Assembly: GCA_949752735.1 (NCBI GenBank)
Contig: OX457039.1
Coordinates: 28,760,920 to 28,824,919, forward strand
DNA: 64,000 nt
Direction of reading: 5' to 3'
DNA from: Lumbricus terrestris
Lineage: Eukaryota > Annelida > Clitellata > Crassiclitellata > Lumbricidae
Program-made: the position numbers and the translations under genes
Shown here: positions 1 through 36,241 of the stretch, piece by piece
Layout: each line of letters opens with the position of its first letter
How positions within the stretch are numbered: the stretch's first letter is position 1
The notes under the pieces: generated by a model
The model's input: the letters and a program-made list of their open reading frames with translations, nothing else
What the model was told of the DNA's origin: nothing
Databases searched by the model: none

Positions 1-800
1 AATGCCATGGTTAATGCTAGTTCTTGGGAAATCCCTAGGTTTGACCCAAGTCAAGAAATCCCATTAACAATTCTGAAGAAGTCGATTATATATCAGACAA
101 CGTGGAAATTAGAATCAAACAGATAAGCTTATACTATTCTGGAGGTGACGAGACAGATCGCCAAATGGCAAACTGGATGGAGAGATATGAGATATGAGTA
201 GAGATGGGTAGAGTACTGTCTACAGTTAACTCCAAGGTCACTGACATTTATCAAGTGAGTAAATGGAGGAAACCACTTGGCAAGTAGTGTAATCAAGTTT
301 AATTAGCTGTTGACGAGTGACCTGCCAGATGAATTGGAGACCAATTGGAGTCTTAGAAGAATTGAGTGATATCTAGTCTGCTCATTCATTTTCGATTTTC
401 TGAGATAATGAGCAATAGCCAATCAAGTAGCTTGGCTTTTATTAAATAATTAAAGAGCTCTAACAAAAGCCATAGTACACCTTTTGGATTTGTGCAATGT
501 GTGATAAACGCAGCTTTATTGTCATGATTGCAGCAAGCAGTTGTACCTACCTTCAACCACTGCTACCGGTATCTCCTTGCATTCCAACACACAGCCTGCA
601 ATCTCTGGGTGTGGGTCTTTAGCTGAGCCTCGATGATGTGCTGTCAGGGCCCTCTCATGCATTCATTGTTGCTATCTCTATCAATGTATGCTAGAAGTGG
701 CACTATGTCAATTTGTGATTACAATTACAATATAACCATTTGAAGACATTGCATTTGGAATCTCAATAAAGCAGTCTATGTATTCTTCTTCTTTGAACAG
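1..800. other. no gene recognised
   Basis: I see no convincing exon here on either strand. The final 30 bases are a pyrimidine-rich tract ending in an AG that serves as acceptor for the exon at 801. Introns or intergenic DNA of the gene carrying that exon would fit. Confidence 0.4.
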
Positions 801-1111
801 ATATTCCGACTCGTTTCACAGCGAGACACTGGGCCACTTCCTGACTCAACGCTTCACCACTACAATACACCACCAGCTGACCAACCTACAGAAACACAGG
901 GAGTGTTTGGCACCGTGCAAGACATTGCAAGCAACGTAGGCCACCGTCTCTGGAGCTGGATACCATTCACTGGAACAACAGAAACAAGGCCAGAAAGTGC
1001 CGAACCAGTCCCTGAAGGTCTTCATACGAGCATAAAATCTCCTGCCCGGGCACTGTCACCATCCTCGACCACAGAAGGTCCTCGTGACATCCGTACAAAA
1101 AAGGATAACAG
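801..1111 (+). CDS. internal coding exon of an unidentified gene
   Basis: A pyrimidine tract and CAG precede 801, and ACAG|GTATTT follows 1111. Between them one frame is open for 103 codons plus 2 nt (phase 0 in, phase 2 out). The peptide is rich in Pro, Ser and Thr with a short hydrophobic motif, GHRLWSWIPF, near its middle, so it reads like a low-complexity linker. I do not recognise the family. No partner exon could be joined on either side, so the gene is partial or its other exons lie before position 1 or are too short to see. It would run tail-to-tail with CSN5. A chance open frame is possible, but good splice sites and length argue for a real exon. Confidence 0.5.
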
Positions 1112-1599
1112 GTATTTACACAACATATTTGTAATTGCTCATCATCGAACTTGTGCATACCAATAGAGATATATGATGGGCCAGTGGTTAAAGTGCTGAG
1201 CCAGATGAGGTTCCAGTCAACTTGTTAAAATTTCTGGGAAAAACTTCTCTGAACACAATGAACCGAATATGCTAAGTCACTGCAGGATTGGAAGTGGCCA
1301 GAAGAATGTACAGAATCAATCCATCCAGTGTACTATTATGAAAGTTTCAAGTTAAGGGGTCTGAAACGGTTTAATAATTTTAATCTCATGGCAGAGATGA
1401 TTATAAAGGGGACTAGGGATGGTTATAATGCTGGAATTAAAATAGACGAAAGAAAAATGATGAAATTTTGATATGCACTTCACATTGCTGTTGTCTTGTT
1501 AACAGGCTTGGAAGCTGAGATACAGGAGATAGTGAAATCTTGGTACTGCAGATGAAAAAATAGTTCACAGTGCCAATACTTGTCTTTCTTCCTTCCTAT

Positions 1600-2280
1600 A
1601 TGACCATCTCTGTGGACTACGGATCTACCAAGACTCCATGGGTTCCTGCCCCAGGGTTCTGTGCTTAGCCCTATTCTATATATTATTTAGACTGCTGAAT
1701 TTGATCTTCTCCTGGCCGCTGGTTCTGCACTGAGCCAATCTTATGCAGATGACCTGCAGGTGTATTTGCACTGTCCTGCATCAGCAGCCACTTCTGCAGT
1801 CCAGAACATGAACCGGGCAATGGTGGCAAGAACTGACCTTCACATGACGTATCAACCTGCTATGCCACGATTGCTAAGTACTACTAGATGTGTTACATTG
1901 GTATTCGTTTGGTTCTGTTAGGGACCTCCAAGCCCGGTTCATGGTCGGCCATGTCATTGAATATATGTGGAATGTCTTGCATTGGTTCAGCCTTGGTTTA
2001 GCGCTGCCTCGCAGGTCTATTCTGTTTGTTCCATCTCGAGCCATGGTTCTCTTCGCTCTTCTAAGCAGACTGATCTTCTTATCCCCCAATCGCAGACTTC
2101 TATGATGAAGCGCCATGCTTTTTTCTGTGCCTGGCCTTGCAATCTGGAATGGGCTGCCAGTGGAACTACACCTAATGCCTAGAACCCTTGCGGCCATGTT
2201 CTATTCTAACCTCAAGACTGGACAGCTCTCTTTAGCCAGGAGCACTTCTTAGTACATAGTCTAATCTAATCTAATAAAGC
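1600..2280 (+). mobile_element. decayed CR1/L2-like LINE, RT fragment
   Basis: With frameshifts, + strand translation gives reverse transcriptase landmarks: QGSVLSPILYIL-like at about 1650-1690, SYADDLQVYL-like (the YADD catalytic box) at about 1738-1770, then a C-terminal stretch and a tail at about 2210-2280 with the family's 'SLKT' region and AATCTAATAAAG-type end. Several frameshifts and stops show it is dead. Confidence 0.7.
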
Positions 2281-2368
2281 ACTTCTCACAGCAGAGCTAT
2301 TCAGAAGTGCTTTCAGCGTGACAGGCCCATGAAAAGAGAAATGTCTTCAAGCAGCGAAAAGATGCAGG

Positions 2369-2610
2369 TTAATTTCCTACAAGAATCCTGCTACGAATTT
2401 CAGAAGGAAGGTGATTCCAAATTAAAGGACCAACAATAGCAAAAGCACGAAATTGGGTTAATGAGGTTCGTGATCTAGGTACAAATAGATCAAAGCGGTC
2501 AGCAGAACGAAGAGGGCGTGAAGATCTTGCAGTAAGAGGCTTACACATTAAGTCGCAGAGGTATTTAGCCACTAAGCTCTGCAGGGATTTAGTAACCAGG
2601 AGCAAGACCT
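2369..2610 (-). mobile_element. CR1/L2-like LINE C-terminal fragment
   Basis: A 78-codon open stretch on the - strand reads YLCDLM...SLRSADR-like...FVPRSRTSL...RAFAIVGPLIWNHLPSEIRS. This is the typical end of CR1/L2 reverse transcriptases (arg-rich 'PRSRT' then 'F..GP..WN.LP'). It is opposite in strand to the neighbouring fragment, so the two are independent insertions. Confidence 0.75.
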
Positions 2611-3165
2611 TGTCTTTAAGGGGTGCTATATAATCTCTTAAAAATGAAACAAGGATATGAAATCTCTTAAAAGAAACAAGGATGGCTGAAAACTAGACTA
2701 GTAATGGCATACAAGTCTAAGTGAAACAGTAGGAAGCCACCACTTGGCCTAAAACTGATGGTAGCTCAAAACAAAGATGCTGCATATAATTATGGTATAA
2801 ATGTTATGTTGCAAATTTCAGGTCTGTTGTTTCACCAGTACAAGACCACCCATGACAATTCCAGATGATCTCACACTACAATTCCAGATGTTGTCACATT
2901 ACTTCAATTCCAGATGATGTCACAGATTATATGTTCAAAGGCAAAACTGTATAATATACAAAGACTGTTCACTAGTTGCATGGTTAACGAAATCAGAACA
3001 ATGTGAAGTATTTAGAATTACTGAAGAAGCGTTCATAACACGTCATGCAACTTTTATGAACGAAACCAAAACTACTAGAATAAATTTTCAATTAAGATTT
3101 CATTAATGAAATCAGGAGAAAGCGTATTTTGCACCTGCATGTATTGTCTATTTAAACGATCCATG
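2611..3165. other. intergenic, CSN5 downstream region
   Basis: No gene seen. Positions 2835-2925 contain three imperfect copies of a roughly 25-30-bp unit with core AATTCCAGATG. Confidence 0.5.
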
Positions 3166-3171
3166 TTTATT
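3166..3171 (-). terminator. candidate CSN5 polyadenylation signal
   Basis: AATAAA on the - strand, about 43 nt downstream of the CSN5 stop codon (3214-3216). This would give a very short 3' UTR. Position and motif only. Confidence 0.45.
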
Positions 3172-3213
3172 AAACTCTGGAATTACAGGTCTTTTCTGTT
3201 TGTTACAAATTGT

Positions 3214-13145
<9,932 letters not shown>

Positions 13146-14100
13146 GTTGGTTTAAAATTTATTCTTTAAAAACGGAACAAATTATTATGTATTTCCGATT
13201 CTCCGTACTAGACACCGGAAGTCAGCCTCATAATCTGAAACATAGAAGTTACATTTTAATCGAATGAGAAAGTTTATTAATCTTCTATGTTGTGAGAGTT
13301 GCAAAAAATTATTTGTAGGCCTATGCGAGGGATTTCCAGAGTTTTGCGGTAAAAATGGAAATGGTATGCCCTTTCAACCTTTGGTATGCCTGCCAACAAC
13401 GGTTCTTGTTCATAAAATAGTCGGACTAAGAAAGTCGGTAGACCAGGTTGAGCAGTTATTGCGGTAATTTATATAGCGCCTGTATCAGGTGCTACTGATT
13501 GATAATCTTGGATTCATTGTGGAAGATCTAAGGGTAACAGCCTCCGATGCCAAGATAAATAACTTTTGGAATTCTGTAGTTATGCATGTGAGGCTCCCAT
13601 ATATTTTGGACTTGCCTTTTTGTTCATGATCACAGCCATCTGTAGCTTTCTGTTGTAGGCCTAGCTGTCTTTGCTCTTTGTCTGGTTTAACCAGACTGAG
13701 ATAGTATAATTATATTTCTCTACTGCAATTTTCCTTATCTTTTTTCCTGATCTCTCATTTCACACTCACAGAATTTAATTATAATGTAATAAAATACCAT
13801 CGGACGTCTATAGATAATCTGGGACTAATATAGAATATTATTCGATATTAGTCCCAGGGATAATACAGAGGCATGACTAGGCTAATGTGGATATCATAAT
13901 TAGAATTTTATTTTACATATGTACCTTATGCAGAGACCACCTTCCCCGGCTGTACACACCCGTACGCAAATCACTAAAATCTGGTGACCGTCCCTCCCAG
14001 CATACGTAACATGGACAGCCCCCTTTCTCTTATAAATCAAGCATGACCAGATGGTCATGTTACATGTACTATGTAGTTACTTCCTTCACAACAGATACTT
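13146..14100. other. CSN5 upstream region
   Basis: The region directly before the CSN5 start codon should hold its promoter and 5' UTR; no TATA box stands out. Positions 13264-13467 hold an open + strand stretch described separately. Confidence 0.4.
13264..13467 (+). pseudogene. possible PRDM-type zinc-knuckle fragment
   Basis: A 67-codon open frame about 120 bp upstream of CSN5, divergent from it. Its start contains C-x2-C-x6-C (CESCKKLFVGLC), followed by a Pro-Phe step and a CLPTTV segment. Spacing recalls the knuckle that precedes the PR/SET domain in PRDM9/PRDM11-like proteins, but the expected His is missing and no PR/SET sequence follows. It could be a decayed fragment, an unrecognised first exon, or chance. 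Confidence 0.25.
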
Positions 14101-14119
14101 TTTAACAGAGTCTGTTAGC

Positions 14120-14395
14120 TGTCTGTGCACCATAGTGCGATTAGCAATTGGTTAATAAAGAATATGCTTACGCACTCCGCGCCACGTCACACACTGTGCC
14201 CTTTCATGACAATGCAGGCGTTCCTTCTCTGTGGTTGGTCCAACAACCTGGAACGGGCTTCCCTTGGCCATACGATACCTCCAAACTGTTCAGTTTCACC
14301 AACAACTGAAAACTGCTCCTTTTCGCTAGGCCCGAGACAGGAGCACCTCTGGCTAGTGATCTTGAAGGGGCACTATATAAATTCTGATTGATTGA
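14120..14395 (+). mobile_element. CR1-like LINE C-terminal fragment and tail
   Basis: With frameshifts, translation gives a 'VVGPTTWNGLPLAI' type segment (about 14235-14275), a 'LKTA' region, then a tail 'gaaggggcactatataaattctgattgattgaat'. Long dead. Confidence 0.6.
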
Positions 14396-16179
14396 ATAAA
14401 AAACATACATACTTACTTATCTAATCTTAACCTCCACCCATGACTGGAATTCAGGGTCTCAATGTCAGTGGATATCAAAAACCCTCTTTTCTGACTCTTT
14501 TTCACAGAATTCCAATCACTCTTCTAATTCCTGATCACTTCTTCTGAACTTACCAGGTACTATAATTCTTCTTCTTTTCCGTGCTCTGCCCTTAGGCAGG
14601 TTCGAATGTTTGACGTCTCCATTCTTCTCTGTTCTGCGCTTCCATTTTCAGCTTCTGGTAGCCATCTTTAGGTACTATAATAACTGGTGATAAACGCATG
14701 TGCATAATGGCATAACCCTTGACCCCCACCGTGTCCTTCTGTAGCAGTGTTCATTCTGTATGCAAATCAGCTTACTTGACATTCGGGATGTTTGTTGTAA
14801 CAAGAATTTTAATTAGCGGCAACAGAAAGCATAAGATGTCAGTTTTGCCAATCTGCCACATCATTGACATAGCTGAACATCTTGCAGTTTGGAGTAATTT
14901 GGCAATTAAAGGAAGTACTACAAACATTCAGGCTTGAAAAAAAGCAGAATTAAAGGTAACCACTGGCATCCCCATAACCAAAACTGTGAGGGGACATGTC
15001 CAGTATACCACCAGGTGATGCCCTTGTCAGAATTGATCAACTGGTTTACTGTACGAATTTTTGTACTTAAACAGCTGGCAAGTCTTCGATTTAAAATAAA
15101 TCCTAAAATCATTTTTACATACTTGGTCCAAAGCAACACAGTACACTCATCAAAGGATTGTTTAAAGTGTCTTATTCATTATTACAAGTGTCATGCCATT
15201 AATTAAATGCATGTTGCTGGATTTAAACAATTTCATATACAGTAGTGTAGTAGCAATCACATATCAACATTCAACAACAGTTATTTATATACTCAGCTGT
15301 TAACAGCATTGCTAAATGGTCACAATATAACAATGAACAAATATGCAAACACAAGCGAAGCCTCAAAAGCAATGCAAAGCATCTTGGACTGTACCACAAT
15401 ATATCAGAAACACATGTGTATATTATATATTACTATAATTACATGTAAAATGGCAGCTTCATAAAGAATGCAATGGAATGGAATGTCACCCATGAAAGAT
15501 ATACTCTACTCAGGCTTGCAGAAAGCCATCACAAACCGATCTGTCAGATTTCTGATGACTTACAGATTGCAAATATTATAAATTTTTTAAATAAATATTA
15601 CACAGAGGTCAAAACCCGTCACATGTCGGTTTCTGACCTTTTTATTCAGTCAGATGCTACAATGGCTCTGCTTTAAAACTCATTCTTACAGAATGAAAAT
15701 ATCTCTTTTCCAATTGAAGTTATACTCGTTTGGCTCTTTCATTATAGTTTCGTGTGAGAAAATCGAATAAAAAGTTTCTGAATATCCGTGTCATCAAAGT
15801 ATCTAGAAACCACTAAACGATCATTCTGCAGGGCAATAAAGGAATATATTCTGAATGTGATAACGCAAATGACATCAAAATCGGGTTATTACCACGCAAA
15901 TTATGGCGAATTCATAGCCTACATTTGTGATTCCTCTTGTCTATTTCAACTCGTAGTGCGATCTCTAGGAAGCGACAAGTGATGGGTTTCAAGCCCGGGC
16001 GTCACAAATGGCTCAATAAGGTTTTTCCATACAATGGAAATTCATCAGAGCAAAAACATTTAGCATCACAGTAAATAATCAGAGCACATAGGAGGACAGA
16101 TGAACATCACATCACAAACGTAAAAATTTTTTTCCCCTGAAGTGTCAGTTATCACAAAGAATTACAACAAGTAATTTAG

Positions 16180-16480
16180 AAGGGATGTTCTGCTCAGCCA
16201 ACCATATTTTCTCAGTGGCTGGCCCCAGATGCTGGAAATGTCATACACAATTACACATGCCCCTGCAAGTGGCTTACTCAACTCTCTCCTTCAAATAACA
16301 GGATTCACAGCTTATTTATTTTCTAGGGTTCGCCTTCCTGTTTGTTCAATGTGTGTCTCAGCTCTATATAAATTGTCATTATTATTATTTATTGATTGCG
16401 AACATTTATATAGTGCTTCTTCAAGAAATCTACTCAGAAGCCCTCTCTGTGCTGGCCTACTTGATGTTGAGTGTCATTAA
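16180..16480 (+). mobile_element. decayed LINE fragment
   Basis: A weak match to the CR1-like C-terminus ('SVAGPRCW'-like around 16215) and a tail with 'ctctatataaattgtcattattattatttattgattg' and 'atttatatagtgcttc' followed by a second partial tail. The call rests mainly on the tail words shared with other copies. Confidence 0.4.
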
Positions 16481-16547
16481 GACCAAATGTGTTACAACAG
16501 TTAGTAAACAATGCACAGTAAACTGGAAGAGTCACTGTTGGCAGGAA

Positions 16548-16577
16548 CGCACGCACGCACGCGCGCGCGCGTGTGCA
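16548..16577. repeat. CGCA/CG microsatellite
   Basis: ACGC repeats grading into (CG)n then GTGTG, a potentially Z-DNA-forming alternating purine-pyrimidine tract. Confidence 0.85.
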
Positions 16578-16849
16578 GGTGGAGCCAACCAACGGATTTC
16601 GTCAACAGCTGATAGATGGCGTGGATGGATGCTCAAAGTCTCTGTTATAATTATTATTATAAACATATTTATTCTTTCAAAACGCTGACAAAAAGAAATT
16701 AAATGTTTTCGATATTGTGTAATGCTGCCATTCAGTTCTTGGACACATCGGATCCAAACATTCAAGACACTGAGAGACATAAGACTGAATGAGAGTGTTA
16801 TATAATATTAAAATAATCAATTTATTATTATCATTATTATTTCATTCTC

Positions 16850-19189
16850 TCTAACAATACCAATCCTTATTTAGAAGTCCCTGACATAAATATTGCCTCT
16901 TCTTTTGTTAGGCACTTGACCACATTGCTAATGCTTCTATACAGAATTTCATATGTTTAAAAAGGATTAAAAAATTCATTTTCACAAAATAACACTGACA
17001 AACATTCGATAAGTTAAGCACATCTTCGAAAATGTTAATATGTACAACATGCTGGACAGCTTTGCATTTAACAGTGCAGCTTATAGCAGCTTTAAAAACT
17101 GATCCAGCTAAAATGTGCTAAGCATGTCTTAAACTATATGGTACTAGGTATAATTTAAACCATGTAATTTACAACATATCACAGAAATTTTAGAACAATT
17201 TGTGTAATGTAATCCAACATTTAGACTGCACTATTTAAGGGAATGCATCTGAACCGATAAAAAACTACGCTGGCATCAATCATACTATGTGGTTGAACCA
17301 AAGCTAGAATTAAGGCAGGGCAAGGCAGCTAAACACCAGAGATTACATGTCACTCGGGTAGAGCACATTTTAAATTTACTAATGTTAGAATGAATTCTTG
17401 AAGCATCCTTTCTAAATTCAGATTGAAAGCACTAGATAATGTGACAACAAAACAGGGTATCATCCACTCTGATATGTACAAAACCGGTAAAAGAGTAATC
17501 AACTGATAAATTCTGACCTCTTCCAAATACATCCTAAACCCATGCAATACTTCACCTGGAAGCTTGAAATGCAAAATCCATGGCAAAATAACTGCCACAA
17601 TGACATGACATTGTATGACCTTGTGACAACACAATCAAGTTTGCTATGGTAATGCTTGGCAAAGCACAAAATGGCTGTTCTTCAACCAAATTGAAACTAC
17701 CACCACTATCATTCCACTAAATATTCTTAAATGAAAATACTAAACATAATGTCTTAAAGCTTCACAACAATTTAATCTTTTCAGTTCTGTTAAATCCGAT
17801 GCAAAATCAAAACTTGAGGCAGTCTGACACTTGCTGCAAATTGGTCCATTCTTAAGAAAGACATCTTACAATATCTGTGCAACAATGAATATCAGGATAA
17901 TCATCATTTAAGGATAATTTTGCACTAATCAATCCATACAAACATACAGATAGTGATTAAAGGTTATCAGACATACACGTAAGTTCTAATAACGTAATTA
18001 AAGAAACCATAAAGAAAGTTATTATGAGATGAAAAAGCCTTAGCAAGAAAGAACACAGAATTGAAACAAAAGATTGAAACTAATCAATATGCGAACTTTA
18101 CTAATGAATTTGTTCTCTTGAATAAAAACCACACAAAATAAACAGAAAAGAGCCATATACAAGTGCTTCAAGAATGCAAGCCATCTATTATCCCTACAGC
18201 ACATACTCTAGTAGCACATCAATAGTAATGGCTAGCAGATAAGCACACAATTCCCACAGCTCATACTTCCCTCTTTAAGTCCATCTTGAGGTTCAATATT
18301 CAAATGGTTCATTGTTCCCATGCTACAAAATTGCTTTCAGGAATATTCATCAAAACTAATGGTAATTTTTCTTGGGCAAAATTCACCACCATTTTATCAT
18401 CCCTGTGTTAAAAAGATTCTATAAAAATCAAATATTTAAACAATCTGGTTCTATCAGCAGAGGAAATTGGTGTTCAATTAGCTTAGCGTTTCCACTGACA
18501 TAAAACTTACAACAAAGTTTTTAACTGAAAATTAACAGTCCACCAAAGCACCAAACAAAACATACAAAGAGCTGCTGAAATGAATCAAGTTCAGAAATAT
18601 GTACAGCCCTTCTCACAGAACTTCTGCATAATCGAAATCAAGTACCAGCTGCATACTGACTCTGTGTATCTGTATTGTCCCAGTAGCTTTAATAAGCAAT
18701 ACATATCACAACACACAAAGCCATAATTCAGAGTCAACTTGGACAGCCAGCAATCCAGTAGTTAACCCTTGCACCAAATATTCTCACCGACAAACTTGCC
18801 TGTGATCGGCATCATATAATATGACAAATAATTTCAACACACCTCGTTAAATATCTAGTTCTCTAGGTTCACTGGTTATTATGATCACAGCAGAAACTGA
18901 CTTCAGCACAGCAAAGTCTAAACTCACGTCATGAACATTCTTCGTCAATTGCTCTCCAGCACCAGAAATATGCGACTAAATTTTCCTCCCTTATGATTTG
19001 CAAAACCAATTTTGCATCAGCAACGACTGATTTGTTGAAACAATTTCAAATGATAGTCAAATCATAGTGATAGTTTGGGGCTGAAATTGCTTGAAATTCA
19101 AACTTCAAGAAATTGTTATGAACAGAATTTTAAATGAAAACAATGGATGTTTCCTATGATGACAGAATTCTTTTCCTGACGTTCTTTCA
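16850..19189 (-). other. probable kinesin light chain 3' UTR and intergenic DNA
   Basis: No coding exon seen on either strand. It directly follows the kinesin light chain stop codon on the - strand, so at least part is its 3' UTR. The cleavage site could not be fixed. Confidence 0.35.
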
Positions 19190-33415
<14,226 letters not shown>

Positions 33416-33803
33416 CGTTGGGCTGAAAAATGTTTCATCAAACAGGACCTAATAAGTTTTACGGAGAAACAGAGTAAAGGATTCAATGACGACTGAAGCT
33501 GAATACAGCAAGTACTGGAAAAGCTGGAACAAATCAGGTTTAGAGATGTGCAAATGAAATTCAGTATCTGACAGAAGAGATGGTGAAAGGATTGCATTAC
33601 AGAAAAAATGATGGCTTCCTAATTCAAATAACAGCATGAGATAGGACAACTATTCTGAGCAAATGAACTGTCAAAGTGATTTTATAATATTATTTTTTGG
33701 TATTTAAAATGTGTCGTCAAAATGTAATTTTTTACATTATGTCATCATGAATTCCTTTTTGTTGTGATGCAAACTTTATATCAATGCTTCATTCATCAAT
33801 TAA

Positions 33804-33874
33804 TCCTTTACCCGTTTGCCCCGAGAATATCCGCTGAAAATGGGCTTAATGGGAAAAAATGAACGGGTAAAGGG
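33804..33874. mobile_element. piggyBac-like MITE (71 bp)
   Basis: TTAA duplications (33800-33803 and 33875-33878) flank inverted ends TCCTTTACCCGTT and CCCTTTACCCGTTC. TTAA plus CCC-type ends fit piggyBac-like miniature elements. Confidence 0.6.
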
Positions 33875-34739
33875 TTAATCACTTAACCACAATGCAACCA
33901 TCATCATCGTCATCATCATCTGTTTCTAAATTAATTATAATCCATTTACATTAAGGCTGTCCACAAGTTTGAAAGCAGCATGCAAACCCTACCTTATGCA
34001 CAAAAGCTGTTATTGTTTAAATCGCATGTTACAGAACACTCCCCACAGCTAGAGCTCTCATAACCTTGCTAGACGACTCATTCTGCTTTTGCCCATTCAG
34101 CATGCTCCTACAAATAAATTCTGCTATAATTTCCCACGAACAGCAACACAGAGCAGAGCTCACACAGAGACACATACTGATCAATACCAGCTGCACCGAA
34201 CGCTTAGCGCTCGACCAATACAATAATCACTCGAGCAGCGTATGCCTGCTCAGGTGAGATGAGATGAGCAACGTACCTGGCTTCTCCCACAGCAGTCATC
34301 TCAACAGTATTATCCCCAAAAGATGTCTGGTGTCTTCAGTTCAGCTGGGATGTACGTTGCTCACACATGCAGACCTCACAAGAGAGAGAGAGAGAGGACC
34401 AGACAAGCAGATCGTTCTCAAAATGCCATCAAATGCAACAATGAATTCCCTGCAACAATTCAACAAACATATCATCGAATGGATCAACCAGTTCAAGCAC
34501 ACAATATAACTTTAGCGTTGCAATTACGGACCTTCAGGTGTGCCTGTAATATATATGGCACTGAAAGACATGAGAAACATCAAAGAAACTCATATTAAAC
34601 TCAGAAGCGAATCAAAGAGACATAAAATTCTTCAATTAACCTTTACACAAAAGTAGTGCAATCCTTCACAAGGTGGAAAACTATTAGTTGCTTTAACACA
34701 CTATTTTAAGGAAAGACAGCTCAGTTACAGTTGGATTAG

Positions 34740-34950
34740 ATTCAAATCAAATCAAATAATTTTATTGGTCCGTATGTTACAATAGGATTTAACAGCGAAC
34801 GGAGAACAATAGAGATCAGAACACCTGGTAAGAATTGTGGCATTCTTGCAACGTAACCATAATAAATTTTCGATTATAATAATTATCACATTTACAAAAT
34901 TTCCTGAAACCTACCACTGGAATCAACCTTGCATTATAAAGTCTATTAGG
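34740..34950 (-). mobile_element. possible LINE tail
   Basis: 'caaatcaaataattttattggtccgtatgttacaatagg' reads on the - strand like a LINE tail ending in a short ATTTG repeat. The hAT element at 34959 inserted at its other side. Family uncertain. Confidence 0.35.
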
Positions 34951-34958
34951 CATCGATT

Positions 34959-36241
34959 CAGTGCCGGCGCTAGGGTACCTGAGGCCCCCCCAAAGAAAAA
35001 CTTGAGGCCCCCCCATACCTTGAGCTGTCATCTCAGCAAAATTTCTCATAATATAAGTGCTGAAAGAGATGGTGTAAGACTTCAATAAATGTCCCATCCC
35101 AATTGTTAATTTTTTTTAAATTTCCATGCTGTAATGGTAGAAATTTTAAGCTGTCATCTCTACAAAAATAGCTCTTTTTCATTGCTGTTAGTCGTGGTTT
35201 AGGACTTCAGAGTGTCCCTCTCCATTGTTTAAATTTATCCGATTTGCCAACTGTAAAGGTAGCATTTATAGGCTGTCATCTGAACAAAATTGATCACTAT
35301 TGATGGGCAGTGGATGATACTTATGAAATATTTCTGAAAAATTGGGGATACAAGGATTCCGTCCCAACCACAAATTGTGGGGCCGTGCCCCTGTCCACAC
35401 CCCCAAGTCTCTTCTTTGGTTGAAGGATAATGCTCTATTGGTTTGAGTAATATAATTTTGTATGCTTTGCGTTAAAACATAATTCGGTGCGTGGTTTCAG
35501 GATTGAACAGTTATGAAAGGTATAATTACCAGCTACATTTGAGGTCCCTTGCAGACTTGAGATCAGACACATACCAAGGACATATGGGACCCTACACAGG
35601 CTTTAATGTTTGGGTCTCACGCAGGTTTTATTTTGAGGCCTCATCCAATTAGCAATTAGAATAAGTTACAATTTATAAGCGTTGTGTCTGAGAAAGTGGA
35701 CGAAATTGCCTGAGTTAGTTTAAATGGCTTTATACTTACGCCCAAAATCAGTATGGTATTTGCATTAGGTCTGCTATGGCAGTGCCATATGGTTAGTTGA
35801 GACATGCACCAGAATGCATCTGCACAGTCACAAAATTAATAGGCATAATGACCAACTAAATTTGGGGGCCCCTTTCAAACTCTAATGGCTTTATACTTAC
35901 GCCCAAAACCAGTACGATATTTGCATTAGGTCTGCAAGGGCAGTGCCATATGGTTAGTTGAGGCATGCACCAGACCGGATCTGTACAGTCACAAATAGGC
36001 ATAATGACCAGCTAAATTTGGGGGCCCCTTTCAAACTCTAATGGTTATATACTTATGCCCAAAACCAGTATGATATTTGCATTAGGTCTGCTATGGCAGT
36101 GCCATATGGTTAGTTGAAGCATGCACCAGACCGGATCTGTACAGTCACAAATAGGCATAATGACCAGCTAAATTTGGGGGGCCCTTTGAAACTCGGGGCC
36201 CCCCCAATTGGGGGGTACGGGGGGTGCTAGCGCCGGCACTG
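34959..36241. mobile_element. hAT-like non-autonomous element (1.28 kb)
   Basis: Ends CAGTGCCGGCGCTAG and its inverse, flanked by the perfect 8-bp duplication CATCGATT (34951-34958 and 36242-36249). Subterminal 'aggccccccc'/'ggggggcccc' runs. No transposase; the right half is made of a tandem repeat. Confidence 0.93.
35727..36190 (+). repeat. tandem repeat of about 155 bp, three copies
   Basis: Copies start 'ggctttatacttacgccc' near 35727, 35885 and 36042, with 'gcagtgccatatggttagttga' in the middle. Internal to the hAT-like element. Confidence 0.88.

Noticed and set aside
15606..15640. Imperfect palindrome aggtca...tgacct resembling a nuclear-receptor site
   Set aside because: Spacing and central mismatches do not fit a standard response element, and no gene starts nearby.
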